Under the pieces are notes generated by a model that saw only the letters and a program-made list of their open reading frames with translations, did no database searches and had not been told where the DNA came from. A stretch of 64,000 bases of DNA, taken from positions 62,001 to 126,000 of the forward strand of contig NZ_JALJRB010000010.1 in the NCBI RefSeq assembly GCF_022968795.1. Reading direction: 5' to 3'. Numbering within the stretch: the stretch's first letter is position 1; the number at the start of each line of letters is the position of its first letter. The position numbers were made by a program, and so were the translations under genes. Of this stretch, positions 1 to 8,164 are shown in pieces. This stretch comes from Desulfatitalea alkaliphila. Lineage in GTDB: Bacteria; Desulfobacterota; Desulfobacteria; Desulfobacterales; Desulfosarcinaceae.

Positions 1-41
1 GGTGGATGGATCGCCTGGGTGCATGCCGATCCCCTTTCGGA

Positions 42-1703
42 TCAGATCGTCGTGAATAAGCGGGCAATCTCGTCGGTCTCGAACCGCGGCCAGCGGACGG
101 GCTCTTCCATGCGGCAGGCCGTGATGCCCGGCGGTGCCGCCAGCACCTCGCCGATGTGCTCGACGGCGACCTTTTCGGCACGCAGCCGGGCCAGCAACCG
201 TGGGCCGTCGGCCGCGCGGCAGGCGATCAGCAGGCTGCCCGAACCGATCACCCCGAGGGGATCCAGGCCCAGGGCGGCACAAAAGCGGCGCGTCAAATCC
301 AGGACCGGAATGCGGTCCATGTCGACCCGAATGCCGTGCCCACCGGCGATGCTCAACTCTTCCAGGGCCGTGGCCAAGCCGCCTTCGGTCACATCGTGCA
401 TGGCCGTGGCCAAGCCGCCTTGCGCCGCGATCCGCGCTTCGGCCAGAATTCCAATTTGGTCCAGCAAATCCCGCCCGGCGGCGATATCCGCCGCGGCGAT
501 GCCGGCCTGCGCCAGGTAGGGCCCGAACTCGCGGGCCATGATGGCCGTGCCTTCCACGGCCACCCCCTTGGTCAGCAACACCCAATCGCCGGGTTGCATC
601 CGTTGTTTGTCGATCAGGTCGGCCCGACGCACCGTGCCGGCCATCATGCCCACCACCACGAGCCGCTGCACCGCGTCACTGATCTCGGTGTGCCCGCCGC
701 AGAGCGTGATGCCCAATTCGCGGCAGGTGGCGCCCAAGGCCTGCATGGTGGATCGCACCCGGGAAGGCGTAGTGCCGACGGGCCACAACAGGGTGGTGAG
801 CAGCCAGCGCGGCTGCGCGCCGGCGGTGGCGATATCGTTGGCGTTGACCAGCACCGCATACCGGCCGATGGCATCGTTGGCGAAGGTAATGGGGTCCGAT
901 TTGAGGATCAACACCTCATCGGCGGGCATTTCGACGGCGGCGATGTCCTCCCCCACACCCGGCTGGATCAACACCGATGGGTCCGCGCATCGGATGTCCG
1001 CCAGATATTCACCCAGCATGTGGTTGGGCAGCTTGCCCGGCGGCAAGGGCAATCCGTCGCTGACGATGGGCCAAAGTTCATCCAGGTGTCTTATCCGATA
1101 ATCGCAGGCGACATCCTTCAAACGCGGGTCGTCTTGTGAATCCAGCAAGACGGTTAGGGCGCCGGCGGCTTGACCGGCCGCCATATCGAGGTAAAAATCC
1201 CCCACCACCAACACCTCGTGGGGCGCCACGTTGAACCGTTCGGCCGCATGGCGAACGCCGTCGCCGGCCGGCTTGGGCGCGACGGGGTCGTCGCGGGTCA
1301 GCACCAAGTCGAAATCGGCGCAGGTCAATCCAGTGAAGTTGTCCAGGGCGCGCAACACCGCCTCGCGGCTGTTGCGTGTCAAAACGGCGACCTTCAACCC
1401 GCGCGCCTTGAGCCAATGGACCAGTTCTTCCGCCTTGTCATTGGGACGGGAAGCGGCCGCGCCGTCCGCTTCGAAGCGATCCAGCGCCGCACGCGCCGTT
1501 TGCCGTTGTCGGGCATCCGTCAGTCCGGCGATGAATTCCAGGACCGGCATGCCCTCCGGGCAGCCGATCTGCTTGCGAATCACCTTGAAATCCAGCGCCC
1601 CCGGCCGGGTGATGGTGCCGTCGAAATCCAAAACCACAAGCCGCAGGCGATACCCCCCCGCGACGCTCACCGTCCGCACCCGGCCGGGCATAGTCGTGCG
1701 CAC
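42..1703 (-). CDS. HAD hydrolase fused to AIR-synthase/PurM-like domain
   Basis: A two-domain protein of 553 aa. Residues about 22-215 are a HAD-type phosphatase: the LDFDGT nucleophile motif (D26, D28), a downstream Lys (K144) and the VGDF motif (D169). Residues about 228-540 resemble the AIR synthase/HypE/ThiL/SelD (PurM) ATP-binding fold, with a GVGEDIAA nucleotide-loop segment, VNANDIA and GGHTE motifs. HAD proteins remove phosphate from small molecules and PurM-like proteins use ATP to activate carbonyl or carbamoyl groups; the substrate of this fusion cannot be told. The GTG start lies directly behind the stop of the upstream small zinc-binding gene (TAG then GTG), so translational coupling is likely. 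There is no clear ribosome binding site, and an ATG at 1691 is an alternative start. Confidence 0.75.
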   Translation of the reverse strand: MRTTMPGRVRTVSVAGGYRLRLVVLDFDGTITRPGALDFKVIRKQIGCPEGMPVLEFIAGLTDARQRQTARAALDRFEADGAAASRPNDKAEELVHWLKARGLKVAVLTRNSREAVLRALDNFTGLTCADFDLVLTRDDPVAPKPAGDGVRHAAERFNVAPHEVLVVGDFYLDMAAGQAAGALTVLLDSQDDPRLKDVACDYRIRHLDELWPIVSDGLPLPPGKLPNHMLGEYLADIRCADPSVLIQPGVGEDIAAVEMPADEVLILKSDPITFANDAIGRYAVLVNANDIATAGAQPRWLLTTLLWPVGTTPSRVRSTMQALGATCRELGITLCGGHTEISDAVQRLVVVGMMAGTVRRADLIDKQRMQPGDWVLLTKGVAVEGTAIMAREFGPYLAQAGIAAADIAAGRDLLDQIGILAEARIAAQGGLATAMHDVTEGGLATALEELSIAGGHGIRVDMDRIPVLDLTRRFCAALGLDPLGVIGSGSLLIACRAADGPRLLARLRAEKVAVEHIGEVLAAPPGITACRMEEPVRWPRFETDEIARLFTTI

Positions 1704-1916
1704 CTAGCGAATGGTGCGAAATTTATCGTGCCAGGCGCAGGCATTGCAGAAGGTCTCCGTACCATCGTTGATTTCCGGACAGTTCTCCAAATCCATCTCC
1801 GCATCGAAACAAACCTCTCCATCCCGGCATTCGAATTCATAAATATCGTAGACATCGTCCGGGTGTTTCACATAAAAACGCCGGCAGCCGCAAAGCGGGC
1901 ATTTGGCATCCGCCAT
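1704..1916 (-). CDS. Small zinc-ribbon-like protein
   Basis: A 70-aa acidic protein rich in cysteine: CPLCGC near the N-terminus, single Cys residues in the middle and a CNAC pair near the C-terminus. The two CxxC pairs suggest a zinc knuckle or a small metal-binding module. I do not recognise a named family. The start is well supported by GGAGG six bases before the ATG, and a good sigma-70 promoter lies upstream. The stop abuts the start of the HAD/PurM fusion, so the two are probably one transcript and may work together. Function unknown. Confidence 0.7.
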   Translation of the reverse strand: MADAKCPLCGCRRFYVKHPDDVYDIYEFECRDGEVCFDAEMDLENCPEINDGTETFCNACAWHDKFRTIR

Positions 1917-1976
1917 ATCGCACCTCCAACCTGTTGGATGATCTTGAACCCCTGAAAAAGTTCCCGCATGAGATGC

Positions 1977-2005
1977 ATACTAGCGGAAACCCAATTGGAC
2001 TGCAA
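1977..2005 (-). promoter_or_regulatory. Sigma-70 promoter for the zinc-ribbon/HAD-PurM pair
   Basis: On the minus strand, TTGCAG (2000-2005) and TAGTAT (1977-1982) are separated by 17 bases and lie about 60 bases before the ATG at 1916. Five of six bases fit the -35 consensus closely and the -10 is good. Seen by eye only. Confidence 0.5.
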
Positions 2006-2049
2006 CCATTAACACCGGGCAGCAGCGACACCAAACCCCCTTTTTTTCA

Positions 2050-2078
2050 TTGACGCCCGCATTCGGTCAACCTACTAT
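2050..2078 (+). promoter_or_regulatory. Sigma-70 promoter for the GAF protein
   Basis: TTGACG (2050-2055), a 17-base spacer and TACTAT (2073-2078) lie about 85 bases before the preferred ATG at 2162. The position and spacing fit a housekeeping promoter that diverges from the minus-strand promoter about 45 bases away. Confidence 0.5.
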
Positions 2079-2161
2079 TCGAAACGCATAGCAAATGACT
2101 CAACCGGGCGCGCACGACCCACAGCGTGGCTTGCGCATCGGCAACAGCGGAGACGTTACCA

Positions 2162-3175
2162 ATGGCATTGGAAGACAAATCGCAATTTCTGGAACTGTTC
2201 ATCGAAGTGACCAAAACCATCACCTCCAGCCTGGATCCCGACGAACTGTTCGATCTGATCGTTCGTAAAACCCCCGCCATCTTCAAGGTGGACGCGGCCA
2301 CCATCCGCCTGCTGGACGGCGCGGGCCGACACCTGATACTGCAAGCGGCCTGCGGCCTGAGCGACGCCTATCTCAACCGCGGCACCATCGACACCGAAGA
2401 ACCGGTTTTCAAGGCGCTCAAGGGAGAACCCATGGCGATCGAGGACGCGGGCAACGACCCGCGGATCAATCACCCCGAGGCCACCCGGCAGGAAGGCATC
2501 CGCACCATTCTGCTGGTGCCCATCCCCATCCGGGGAGAAATCAACGGCATTTTGCGTCTGCTGACCAAACAGCCTCGCAGCTACAGCCGGGACGAGATGG
2601 CCTGCGCCGCCGCCCTGGGCGAACAGTGCGGCATCGCCATCGAGAACGCCCGCATTTTCAAGGAGCAGCAGACCCAGCTCAATTACTTCAAGGCGATTCA
2701 CGAAATCGGCAAAACCATCAATGCCACCTACGAGCTGGACACCATCCTGGAGTTGGTCGTGACGCGTCTGCCCAAGGTGATGAACCTCAAGGCGGCCACC
2801 ATCCGTCTCATCGAAACCCCGCGCGGCAAGCTGACCCTCAAGGCCGCCCACGGCCTCAGCCAAGCCTACCTGGAACGGGGCCCGCTGGACGAAGAGTTGG
2901 CCACCTACTACCTCAAACAGGGCGAACCGGTGGTAATTCCCGATGCCCGCAAGGACATCCACACCATCTACCATGAAGAAGCCGCCCGCGAAGGGATCCG
3001 CAGCATCCTGGCCGTGCCCGTCAGCGTGCAGGACGACATCATCGGCGTACTGCGCCTGCTCACGGAACAGGTGCGCTACTTCTCCCCCGCCGACATCAAC
3101 TTCGCCATGGCGGTGGGCGAACAGATGGGCGTCGCCATCCAGCGCGCCCTGGACTACAGCAAGATGAACCCATGA
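2162..3175 (+). CDS. Tandem GAF-domain protein
   Basis: A 337-aa soluble protein with two similar GAF domains at about residues 20-165 and 190-335. Each begins with a helix followed by a DPDELFDLIV- or ELDTILELVV-like segment and carries AATIRL, an AxGLSxAYLxRG segment and a final GVAIQ/GIAIE helix. GAF domains bind small ligands or sense redox state. No output domain (kinase, GGDEF, HTH) is attached, so the protein probably acts on a partner. The start at 2162 is preferred over an upstream in-frame ATG at 2126 because GGAGA sits eight bases before it. Its stop overlaps the start of the phosphoesterase gene (ATGA), so the two are coupled. Confidence 0.8.
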   Translation: MALEDKSQFLELFIEVTKTITSSLDPDELFDLIVRKTPAIFKVDAATIRLLDGAGRHLILQAACGLSDAYLNRGTIDTEEPVFKALKGEPMAIEDAGNDPRINHPEATRQEGIRTILLVPIPIRGEINGILRLLTKQPRSYSRDEMACAAALGEQCGIAIENARIFKEQQTQLNYFKAIHEIGKTINATYELDTILELVVTRLPKVMNLKAATIRLIETPRGKLTLKAAHGLSQAYLERGPLDEELATYYLKQGEPVVIPDARKDIHTIYHEEAAREGIRSILAVPVSVQDDIIGVLRLLTEQVRYFSPADINFAMAVGEQMGVAIQRALDYSKMNP

Positions 3176-3819
3176 TGCGCCTGCTCGCCGTCGCCGACCT
3201 GCACGCCAAGCCGGAGCGCCTGATTCGTCTGGCGGAAGCCGTGGCCCGCCACCGCCCGGATCTGCTGGTGGTGGCCGGCGACATCTGCAATTTCCTGCGG
3301 CCGCGCCCGGTGTACGCCCGGCTCGACGCCCTGGGCCTGCCGGTACTCACCGTACGGGGCAACACCGATCGCGCCTGGCACGACCGCATCCTCAAGGACT
3401 ATCACCGCATCCAATCCCTGCACAAACGCACCGTCACGTTCCAAGGATGCCCCTTCGTGGGGATCTCCGGCACCCTGCCCCTGCCCTTTCGCACCCGATT
3501 GGGACTTTTTGAAGACAAATGGATAACATCCGTCGCCCCCCTGATCACGCCCCACACCATCCTGGTCACCCACCCACCCCCTTTCGGCACCCACGACCGG
3601 GTCCTCGGGCGCCACTCCGCCGGATCGCGGGGCGTGGCCCGCCTGATTCGCCAAACCCGCCCCCGGCTGCTGCTCTGCGGCCACATCCACGAAGACCCCG
3701 GAACAACGCGAATCGGTTCGACGCTGGTGGTAAACTGCAATGTGGCAGGGGGGACAGGGGCCGTTATCGATATGGATCCGCAGGGTATTAGCGCTACCAC
3801 AGTTCGGGATGTGGACTAG
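3172..3819 (+). CDS. Metallophosphoesterase (calcineurin-like)
   Basis: A 215-aa protein with the full calcineurin-like motif set: VADLH near the N-terminus (Asp and His ligands), AGDICN, RGNTD, a THPPP histidine and a C-terminal CGHIHE (GHxH). These residues form the two-metal centre of phosphodiesterases and phosphatases of this superfamily. The length suits the small YfcE/archaeal-type group. It overlaps the GAF gene by four bases, so a GAF sensor and a phosphoesterase are co-translated; a cyclic-nucleotide or phosphodiester substrate is possible but not shown. A degenerate tandem repeat begins inside its stop codon. Confidence 0.85.
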   Translation: MMRLLAVADLHAKPERLIRLAEAVARHRPDLLVVAGDICNFLRPRPVYARLDALGLPVLTVRGNTDRAWHDRILKDYHRIQSLHKRTVTFQGCPFVGISGTLPLPFRTRLGLFEDKWITSVAPLITPHTILVTHPPPFGTHDRVLGRHSAGSRGVARLIRQTRPRLLLCGHIHEDPGTTRIGSTLVVNCNVAGGTGAVIDMDPQGISATTVRDVD

Positions 3820-3910
3820 CGGGCAGTTATAAGGTCAAAGGCCCTGGCGGGCGGTTTTAAGTTTTAGGGCCCTGGGGGCAGTGTTAAGTTTTAAGTGTTA
3901 AGTTTTAAGT
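3818..3910 (+). repeat. 28-bp degenerate tandem repeat running into an AAGTTTT 7-mer array
   Basis: Two adjacent 28-base units (3818-3845 and 3846-3873) agree at 21 of 28 positions. Each ends in GGCCCT and carries a GGCGGGC-type core followed by an A/T-rich half. A third unit starts at 3874 and runs into repeats of TTAAGTTT/TTAAGTG type with a 7-base period. The first unit starts in the stop codon of the phosphoesterase gene. Related copies lie at 17670-17702 and 22991-23040. Confidence 0.7.
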
Positions 3911-4125
3911 TATTGTATTCTATCGTTTTATGGAGTTGCAAGAGCGTTTTTCCTGCCATAAAAGCGAGATCGCCTGCTCTCGCACGGAGGCGGTCGTTCA
4001 ACGCTTCACGAACAACCTGATTCACGAACAGCACGATAATCGAATGCTTACTTCCCGCACCATCGGTGAAGCAACTTCATTATCTTCCTTTCGCTCATCT
4101 ATTTGACGTTTTTATAATTTTTGAT
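3911..4125. other. Intergenic stretch before the IclR promoter
   Basis: No gene was seen here. It holds an inverted repeat TTTTATGG (3926-3933) / CCATAAAA (3956-3963) and a direct repeat TTCACGAACA at 4006-4015 and 4022-4031. Neither is tied to a known function. A short reading frame from 4066 overlaps the IclR gene and promoter and is not believed. Confidence 0.4.
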
Positions 4126-4155
4126 TTGACATCCTTTTCTGCGCGCGTCTATAAA
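4126..4155 (+). promoter_or_regulatory. Sigma-70 promoter of the IclR/TRAP operon
   Basis: TTGACA at 4126-4131 is a perfect -35 element. After an 18-base spacer, TATAAA at 4150-4155 is a near-perfect -10. It lies 32 bases before the ATG of the IclR gene and is one of the strongest promoters visible in the window. Confidence 0.75.
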
Positions 4156-4174
4156 TCCATATACGCCATACGGA
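4156..4174. promoter_or_regulatory. Candidate IclR operator palindrome
   Basis: The 19-base sequence has the form TCC-N-TAT-N5-ATA-N-GGA, an imperfect palindrome just downstream of the -10 box. IclR-family operators are often short palindromes with TCC/GGA ends. A bound repressor here would block transcription start, which would fit autoregulation. Inference from position and symmetry. Confidence 0.4.
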
Positions 4175-4187
4175 ACAGGATACCGCC

Positions 4188-4985
4188 ATGCGTGATAAAA
4201 ATCACATCCAGTCCCTGGAACGCGGCTTGCGCATCCTCGAGTTGGTGGGTGAAGCGCCCGACCCCCTCACTTTGACCGAAATCGCCGGTCGGATGGGTTT
4301 GAACAAGACCACGACCCAACGGTTTCTCAACACCCTCTGCGCCTTGGGCTATTTGAACCGCAACGAACACAAGCGTTTCGTCTGGGGCCACCGTGTCCTG
4401 CACCTGGGCTACAAATATCTGAACGACACCCACCTGGTGCAGATCGCTCAGCCTTTCATCGACACCTTCTCGGCGTCGGTGGCGGGCACCATCAATCTGG
4501 CCGTGCTGGAGCAAGACACAGTGCTGTTCATCTACCGCAAGGAGGTCCGCCGGTTCCTGAAATACGACCTGCATCCCGGTTCCAGGCTGCCGGCCCACTG
4601 CACCGCCTCCGGCAAGGCGTTGCTGGCATCGCTGCCGGACGACGAACTGCGCCAAGCCCTCGACCGGATGCCCCTGGAGCGCGCCACCGCGCGCACCATC
4701 ACCGCCAAGGCGGCCTTATGGGATGATTTAATGGCAACCCGAAAGCGGGGTTACAGCATTTGTGATCGGGAGCTTTCCATGGACCTGGTTTCCATGGGTG
4801 TCGCGCTCTATGACAACCGAGGCGAGGTCTTGGCGGCCATGAATGTCTCCCTGGATGCAGCCGCCGTGGAGAAAGACCATCTCCGGAAAGTGGCCGCCCG
4901 GCTGCTGCAGACCGGGGCTTCCATTTCAAAGGCGCTGGGCTATCCAGGGAACCGACACCAAGCGGAACAAGGTGTGCCCACATGA
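4188..4985 (+). CDS. IclR-family transcriptional regulator
   Basis: A 265-aa regulator. Residues about 5-65 form the IclR winged helix-turn-helix (QSLERGLRILELV, then TLTEIAGRMGLNKTTTQRFLNTL). Residues about 80-250 form the IclR effector-binding domain, including the typical SRLPAHCTASGKALLA segment and a GYSICDRELSMDLVSMGV segment near the ligand pocket. IclR proteins usually control catabolic genes for aromatic or organic acids and bind the substrate or its CoA ester. It is the first gene of the operon, and its stop overlaps the ligase start (ATGA), so it very likely controls the acyl-CoA ligase and TRAP transporter behind it. Confidence 0.9.
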   Translation: MRDKNHIQSLERGLRILELVGEAPDPLTLTEIAGRMGLNKTTTQRFLNTLCALGYLNRNEHKRFVWGHRVLHLGYKYLNDTHLVQIAQPFIDTFSASVAGTINLAVLEQDTVLFIYRKEVRRFLKYDLHPGSRLPAHCTASGKALLASLPDDELRQALDRMPLERATARTITAKAALWDDLMATRKRGYSICDRELSMDLVSMGVALYDNRGEVLAAMNVSLDAAAVEKDHLRKVAARLLQTGASISKALGYPGNRHQAEQGVPT

Positions 4986-6481
4986 ACGTCGGCTATCTGC
5001 TTTACAACAGTGCAGCGAAGTTTCCACACCGGGAAGCCATCGTCTCCCATCAGGGACGCTTGGATTACCAGCGGTTCGAGCAGCGGGTCGCCCGCCTTGC
5101 CGGGGCCATGCTGTCCGCCGGCCTGCAACGGGGCGAACGGGTCGCCATCCTCTATTTGAACGGCGCCCCTTTCGTGGAAACCTATTTTGCCGCGGTCCGG
5201 GTGGGGCTGGTCGCCACGCCGGTCAACTTTCGCCTGGTGGGGCCCGAGATCGCCTACATTCTCGACGACAGCGGCGCCGCGGCGCTGTTCCACGGGCCGG
5301 AGTTCGCCGATACAGTGGCCGAAATCCGTCCCGCCTGTCCGGCTCTGCGCCTGGTGGTGGGGCCGTCGCAAGCCGATTACGAACACTTTCTGGAATCAGG
5401 GACGGCCGCGCCCTACGATCCCAAGGTCGCCCCATCCGACCCTTGTCAAATCATGTACACCTCGGGCACCACCGGCAAGCCCAAGGGGGCTGTGCTAACC
5501 CACGACAACATCCTGTGGAACCTGGTCAACACCATGACGGGCCGCAAGGACCGGGAAGGCCGCAACGCCGTGATCGTGGGTCCCCTGTCCCACACCGCCG
5601 CCCTCAACAACCACCTGACCATTCAGGTGGCCCTGGGCGGCAAGAGCGTGCTGGTCAGCCGTTTCGATCCGGAAGCACTGCTGCGCATCATCGAGCAGGA
5701 GCGCATCAACCTGATATCCGGGGCACCGGCGTTCTACAACCTGCTGCTGCAGGAACCCCGTGCCTGGGATTACGAACGCACTTCCATTACCACCTGCACG
5801 GCGGGCGCCGACAAGTTGACGGCCGAGACCAAGCGGCGTTTGATGGATTTCTTCCCCAACATCCAGGGCGTCTTCGATGTCTACGGGTGCACCGAGGCGT
5901 CCCCCTCCATCACCATCCTGGATGACCGGGAATCCTTGACCCGTCACGGTTCCGTCGGCCGACCGCTGCCCTTTTTGGAAGCACAAATCGTGGATCCCAC
6001 CGGACAGCCGCTGGGTGCCGATGAAGTGGGCGAAGTGGTGGTGCGGGGCCCCAATGTCATGGCGGGCTACCACGGCAACCCGGAGGCCACCGCCAAGGCG
6101 ATCCGCGACGGCCGGCTCTTCACCGGCGACTTGGCGCGCATGGACGAGGATGGCTTCTTTTATATCGTCGACCGTATGAAGGACATGATCGTCAGCGGCG
6201 GCGAAAACATCTACCCGCGGGAAATCGAAGAAGTACTGGTCGCCCACCCCGCCGTAGCCGATGCCGTGGTGGTGGGGGAACCCGATGAGTTGTGGGGGGA
6301 ATCGGTCAAGGCCGTGGTGGTGGTCAAACCCGGGGCGCACCTCGCGGCCGATGAGGTGGTGCGCCACTGCAAGGCCCACCTGGCGAGCTACAAAAAGCCA
6401 CGCAAGGTGGTTTTCATGGCGGACCTGCCGCGAACCGCCTCTGGCAAAGTGATCAAGCACGAACTCAAGCACATCACATAG
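4982..6481 (+). CDS. AMP-forming acyl-CoA synthetase (class I adenylate-forming)
   Basis: A 499-aa cytoplasmic enzyme that activates a carboxylic acid to its CoA thioester with ATP. Motifs in order: the P-loop YTSGTTGKPKGA at about residue 160, a YGCTEASP substrate/adenylate motif at about 300, TGDLARMDEDGF at about 380, DRMKDMIVSGGENIYPREIEE at about 395-415, and the catalytic Lys near the end in PRTASGKVIKHEL. The length is typical of medium/long-chain and aromatic acid ligases; the substrate cannot be fixed from sequence. Translational coupling to IclR and the transporter downstream suggest it activates the imported acid. Confidence 0.88.
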   Translation: MNVGYLLYNSAAKFPHREAIVSHQGRLDYQRFEQRVARLAGAMLSAGLQRGERVAILYLNGAPFVETYFAAVRVGLVATPVNFRLVGPEIAYILDDSGAAALFHGPEFADTVAEIRPACPALRLVVGPSQADYEHFLESGTAAPYDPKVAPSDPCQIMYTSGTTGKPKGAVLTHDNILWNLVNTMTGRKDREGRNAVIVGPLSHTAALNNHLTIQVALGGKSVLVSRFDPEALLRIIEQERINLISGAPAFYNLLLQEPRAWDYERTSITTCTAGADKLTAETKRRLMDFFPNIQGVFDVYGCTEASPSITILDDRESLTRHGSVGRPLPFLEAQIVDPTGQPLGADEVGEVVVRGPNVMAGYHGNPEATAKAIRDGRLFTGDLARMDEDGFFYIVDRMKDMIVSGGENIYPREIEEVLVAHPAVADAVVVGEPDELWGESVKAVVVVKPGAHLAADEVVRHCKAHLASYKKPRKVVFMADLPRTASGKVIKHELKHIT

Positions 6482-6559
6482 GCGGCGCTGCCGCCCGCCG
6501 CAGGATATCCTTCCAGCCGGTCGGCACGCCACAACGCGCTTCCATCACAGGAGGAGAAC

Positions 6560-7528
6560 ATGAAAACAAGAACGAGACGCACTGCAATGGCCATTGGATT
6601 GACACTTCTTCTCATACTCGGTCTCGGCCTGCAACCGGCGGCGGCCGACGAACGCATCGCCATCGGGACCGCCTCGACCGGGGGCACATGGTACCCGCTG
6701 GGTGGCGGGGTGGCCAACATGATCAACAAATACATCGAGGGCTACTATGCGGCCGCCCACCCCTCCGGCGCATCCATCGAAAACATCCGGGCCATCGTCA
6801 AGAAGCAGGATGCCCTGGCCCTGTCCATGCCGGACACCGCCTTTCAAGCCTACCGCGGGCTGGAGGCGTTCGAAGGAAAGCCGGTCAAGGAACTGCGGGG
6901 CCTGCTGGCCACCTACCCCATTGACATCCAATTTTACACCCTGGCCAAAAGCGACATCCGCACCATCAAGGACCTGAAAGGCAAGAAGGTGGCCGTGGGG
7001 GCACCGGGCAGCGGCACCGAAGCCATGGCCCGCTATGTGCTCAACGTTTACGGTCTGACCTACGACGACATCGACGAGCGCTTTCTGTCGGCCACCGAAA
7101 CCAGCGAAGCGATCAAGGACGGCAACATCGATGTGGGCATCGTCACCCTGGGCACCCCGGCCCCCACCTTGATGGATCTGTCCAGCCAGCGGGACATCCG
7201 CTTCCTGGACATCGAACCCGATGTGGCCGAGGCGATCAACAAGGAATTCCCGGCCTATTTTCCGACCACCATTCCGGCCGGCACCTACACCAAACAAGAC
7301 AAGCCGCATCACACCCTCTCATGGATGGGACTTTTCGTGGTGCACCAGGACATGAGCGAGCAGTTTGCCTATGACATCCTGCGAGCGGTTTTCGACCACA
7401 AGGATGAGCTGGACAAAATCCATTCCCAGTTCAAAAAAATCACGGTCGAGAATTCCGTCAAAGGCATGTCGATTCCCTGGCATCCAGGCGCGGAGAAGTT
7501 TTTCAAGGAACGGGGCGTGCTGCAGTAA
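6560..7528 (+). CDS. TAXI-family TRAP transporter solute-binding protein
   Basis: A 322-aa periplasmic binding protein. The first about 30 residues are a signal peptide (basic start, LTLLLILGLGL core, AAADE cleavage region). The mature protein opens with the TAXI-type IGTASTGGTWYPLGGGVANMI segment and continues with SGASIENI, KKVAVGAPGSGTEAMA and SWMGLFV segments. TAXI proteins deliver carboxylates such as 2-oxoglutarate or other acids to a fused TRAP permease. Start supported by AGGAGG six bases upstream. The DUF1850 gene and the permease follow directly. A small GGCGGC/GCCGCC hairpin (6481-6495) lies in the 78-base gap before it and could adjust expression. Confidence 0.9.
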   Translation: MKTRTRRTAMAIGLTLLLILGLGLQPAAADERIAIGTASTGGTWYPLGGGVANMINKYIEGYYAAAHPSGASIENIRAIVKKQDALALSMPDTAFQAYRGLEAFEGKPVKELRGLLATYPIDIQFYTLAKSDIRTIKDLKGKKVAVGAPGSGTEAMARYVLNVYGLTYDDIDERFLSATETSEAIKDGNIDVGIVTLGTPAPTLMDLSSQRDIRFLDIEPDVAEAINKEFPAYFPTTIPAGTYTKQDKPHHTLSWMGLFVVHQDMSEQFAYDILRAVFDHKDELDKIHSQFKKITVENSVKGMSIPWHPGAEKFFKERGVLQ

Positions 7529-7567
7529 ACGTCGGCCGAAAACCGCCAAAACCGGAGCCGAGCAAAA

Positions 7568-8164
7568 TTGCACAAGCGACGAATGATCATCTGGAGTGCG
7601 GTGCTGACAGCCATGGTCGCGGCAGGGCTATGGCTGTCGGCGCCCGAATATCGCCTCATGGTCCGCGAATGCCTGAGCGAGCGCACCCTTGCACAGATCG
7701 CGATCCCGCGGGACAGCGATTTCGCCGTTCGTTTCCACCACTCCTATGATCGGGCATTTTTCCGGGAGCACTACCACCTGGAAGCGCATGGTGCGCTGAC
7801 GCTGACCCGCATGAGCTTCAAATCGGCCTTGAACGGGCAGGGGTTCGATTTAGGCACCTATCGTTCCCTGCCCGACGGCTCGGCCGAACTGGCCGATATC
7901 GATCGCCCTGTGAAGGAGATCGTCTTTCGTTTGGGATCACCGGACCTGGCCAACCACACCCTCGTCCTGCCGGCGGGGGAAGTGCGGCTGCTCGATCATG
8001 CCCAAGCCGGGGACCTGATTTGCATCACCGCTGCCGCACAGCCGCGCTGGCGCCGATGGTTTGCGCCATCGTCCGCCGCCAAAGCGCAACACACTGAAAA
8101 GCAAGCGACACCCACAACCGTTTCCCTCGGGAAACGGCCAGCCCCTGCACAGGAGCCACGATGA
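7568..8164 (+). CDS. DUF1850 membrane-anchored protein
   Basis: A 198-aa protein with an N-terminal membrane anchor (MIIWSAVLTAMVAAGLWL) and a periplasmic DUF1850-type domain with the expected F-HSYDR...E-Y...E pattern. DUF1850 proteins are typically encoded between a TAXI binding protein and a fused TRAP permease, exactly as here, and are thought to be accessory parts of these transporters; the biochemical role is unknown. The TTG at 7568 is chosen because GGAG lies about nine bases upstream, while the in-frame ATG at 7583 has no ribosome binding site. The stop overlaps the permease start (ATGA). Confidence 0.75.
   Translation: MHKRRMIIWSAVLTAMVAAGLWLSAPEYRLMVRECLSERTLAQIAIPRDSDFAVRFHHSYDRAFFREHYHLEAHGALTLTRMSFKSALNGQGFDLGTYRSLPDGSAELADIDRPVKEIVFRLGSPDLANHTLVLPAGEVRLLDHAQAGDLICITAAAQPRWRRWFAPSSAAKAQHTEKQATPTTVSLGKRPAPAQEPR

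Noticed and set aside
4066-4275. Short frame before the IclR gene
   Set aside because: It runs across the promoter and into the regulator in another phase.
5495-6532. Long minus-strand frame opposite the acyl-CoA ligase
   Set aside because: Shadow of the ligase coding strand; no motif or start signal.
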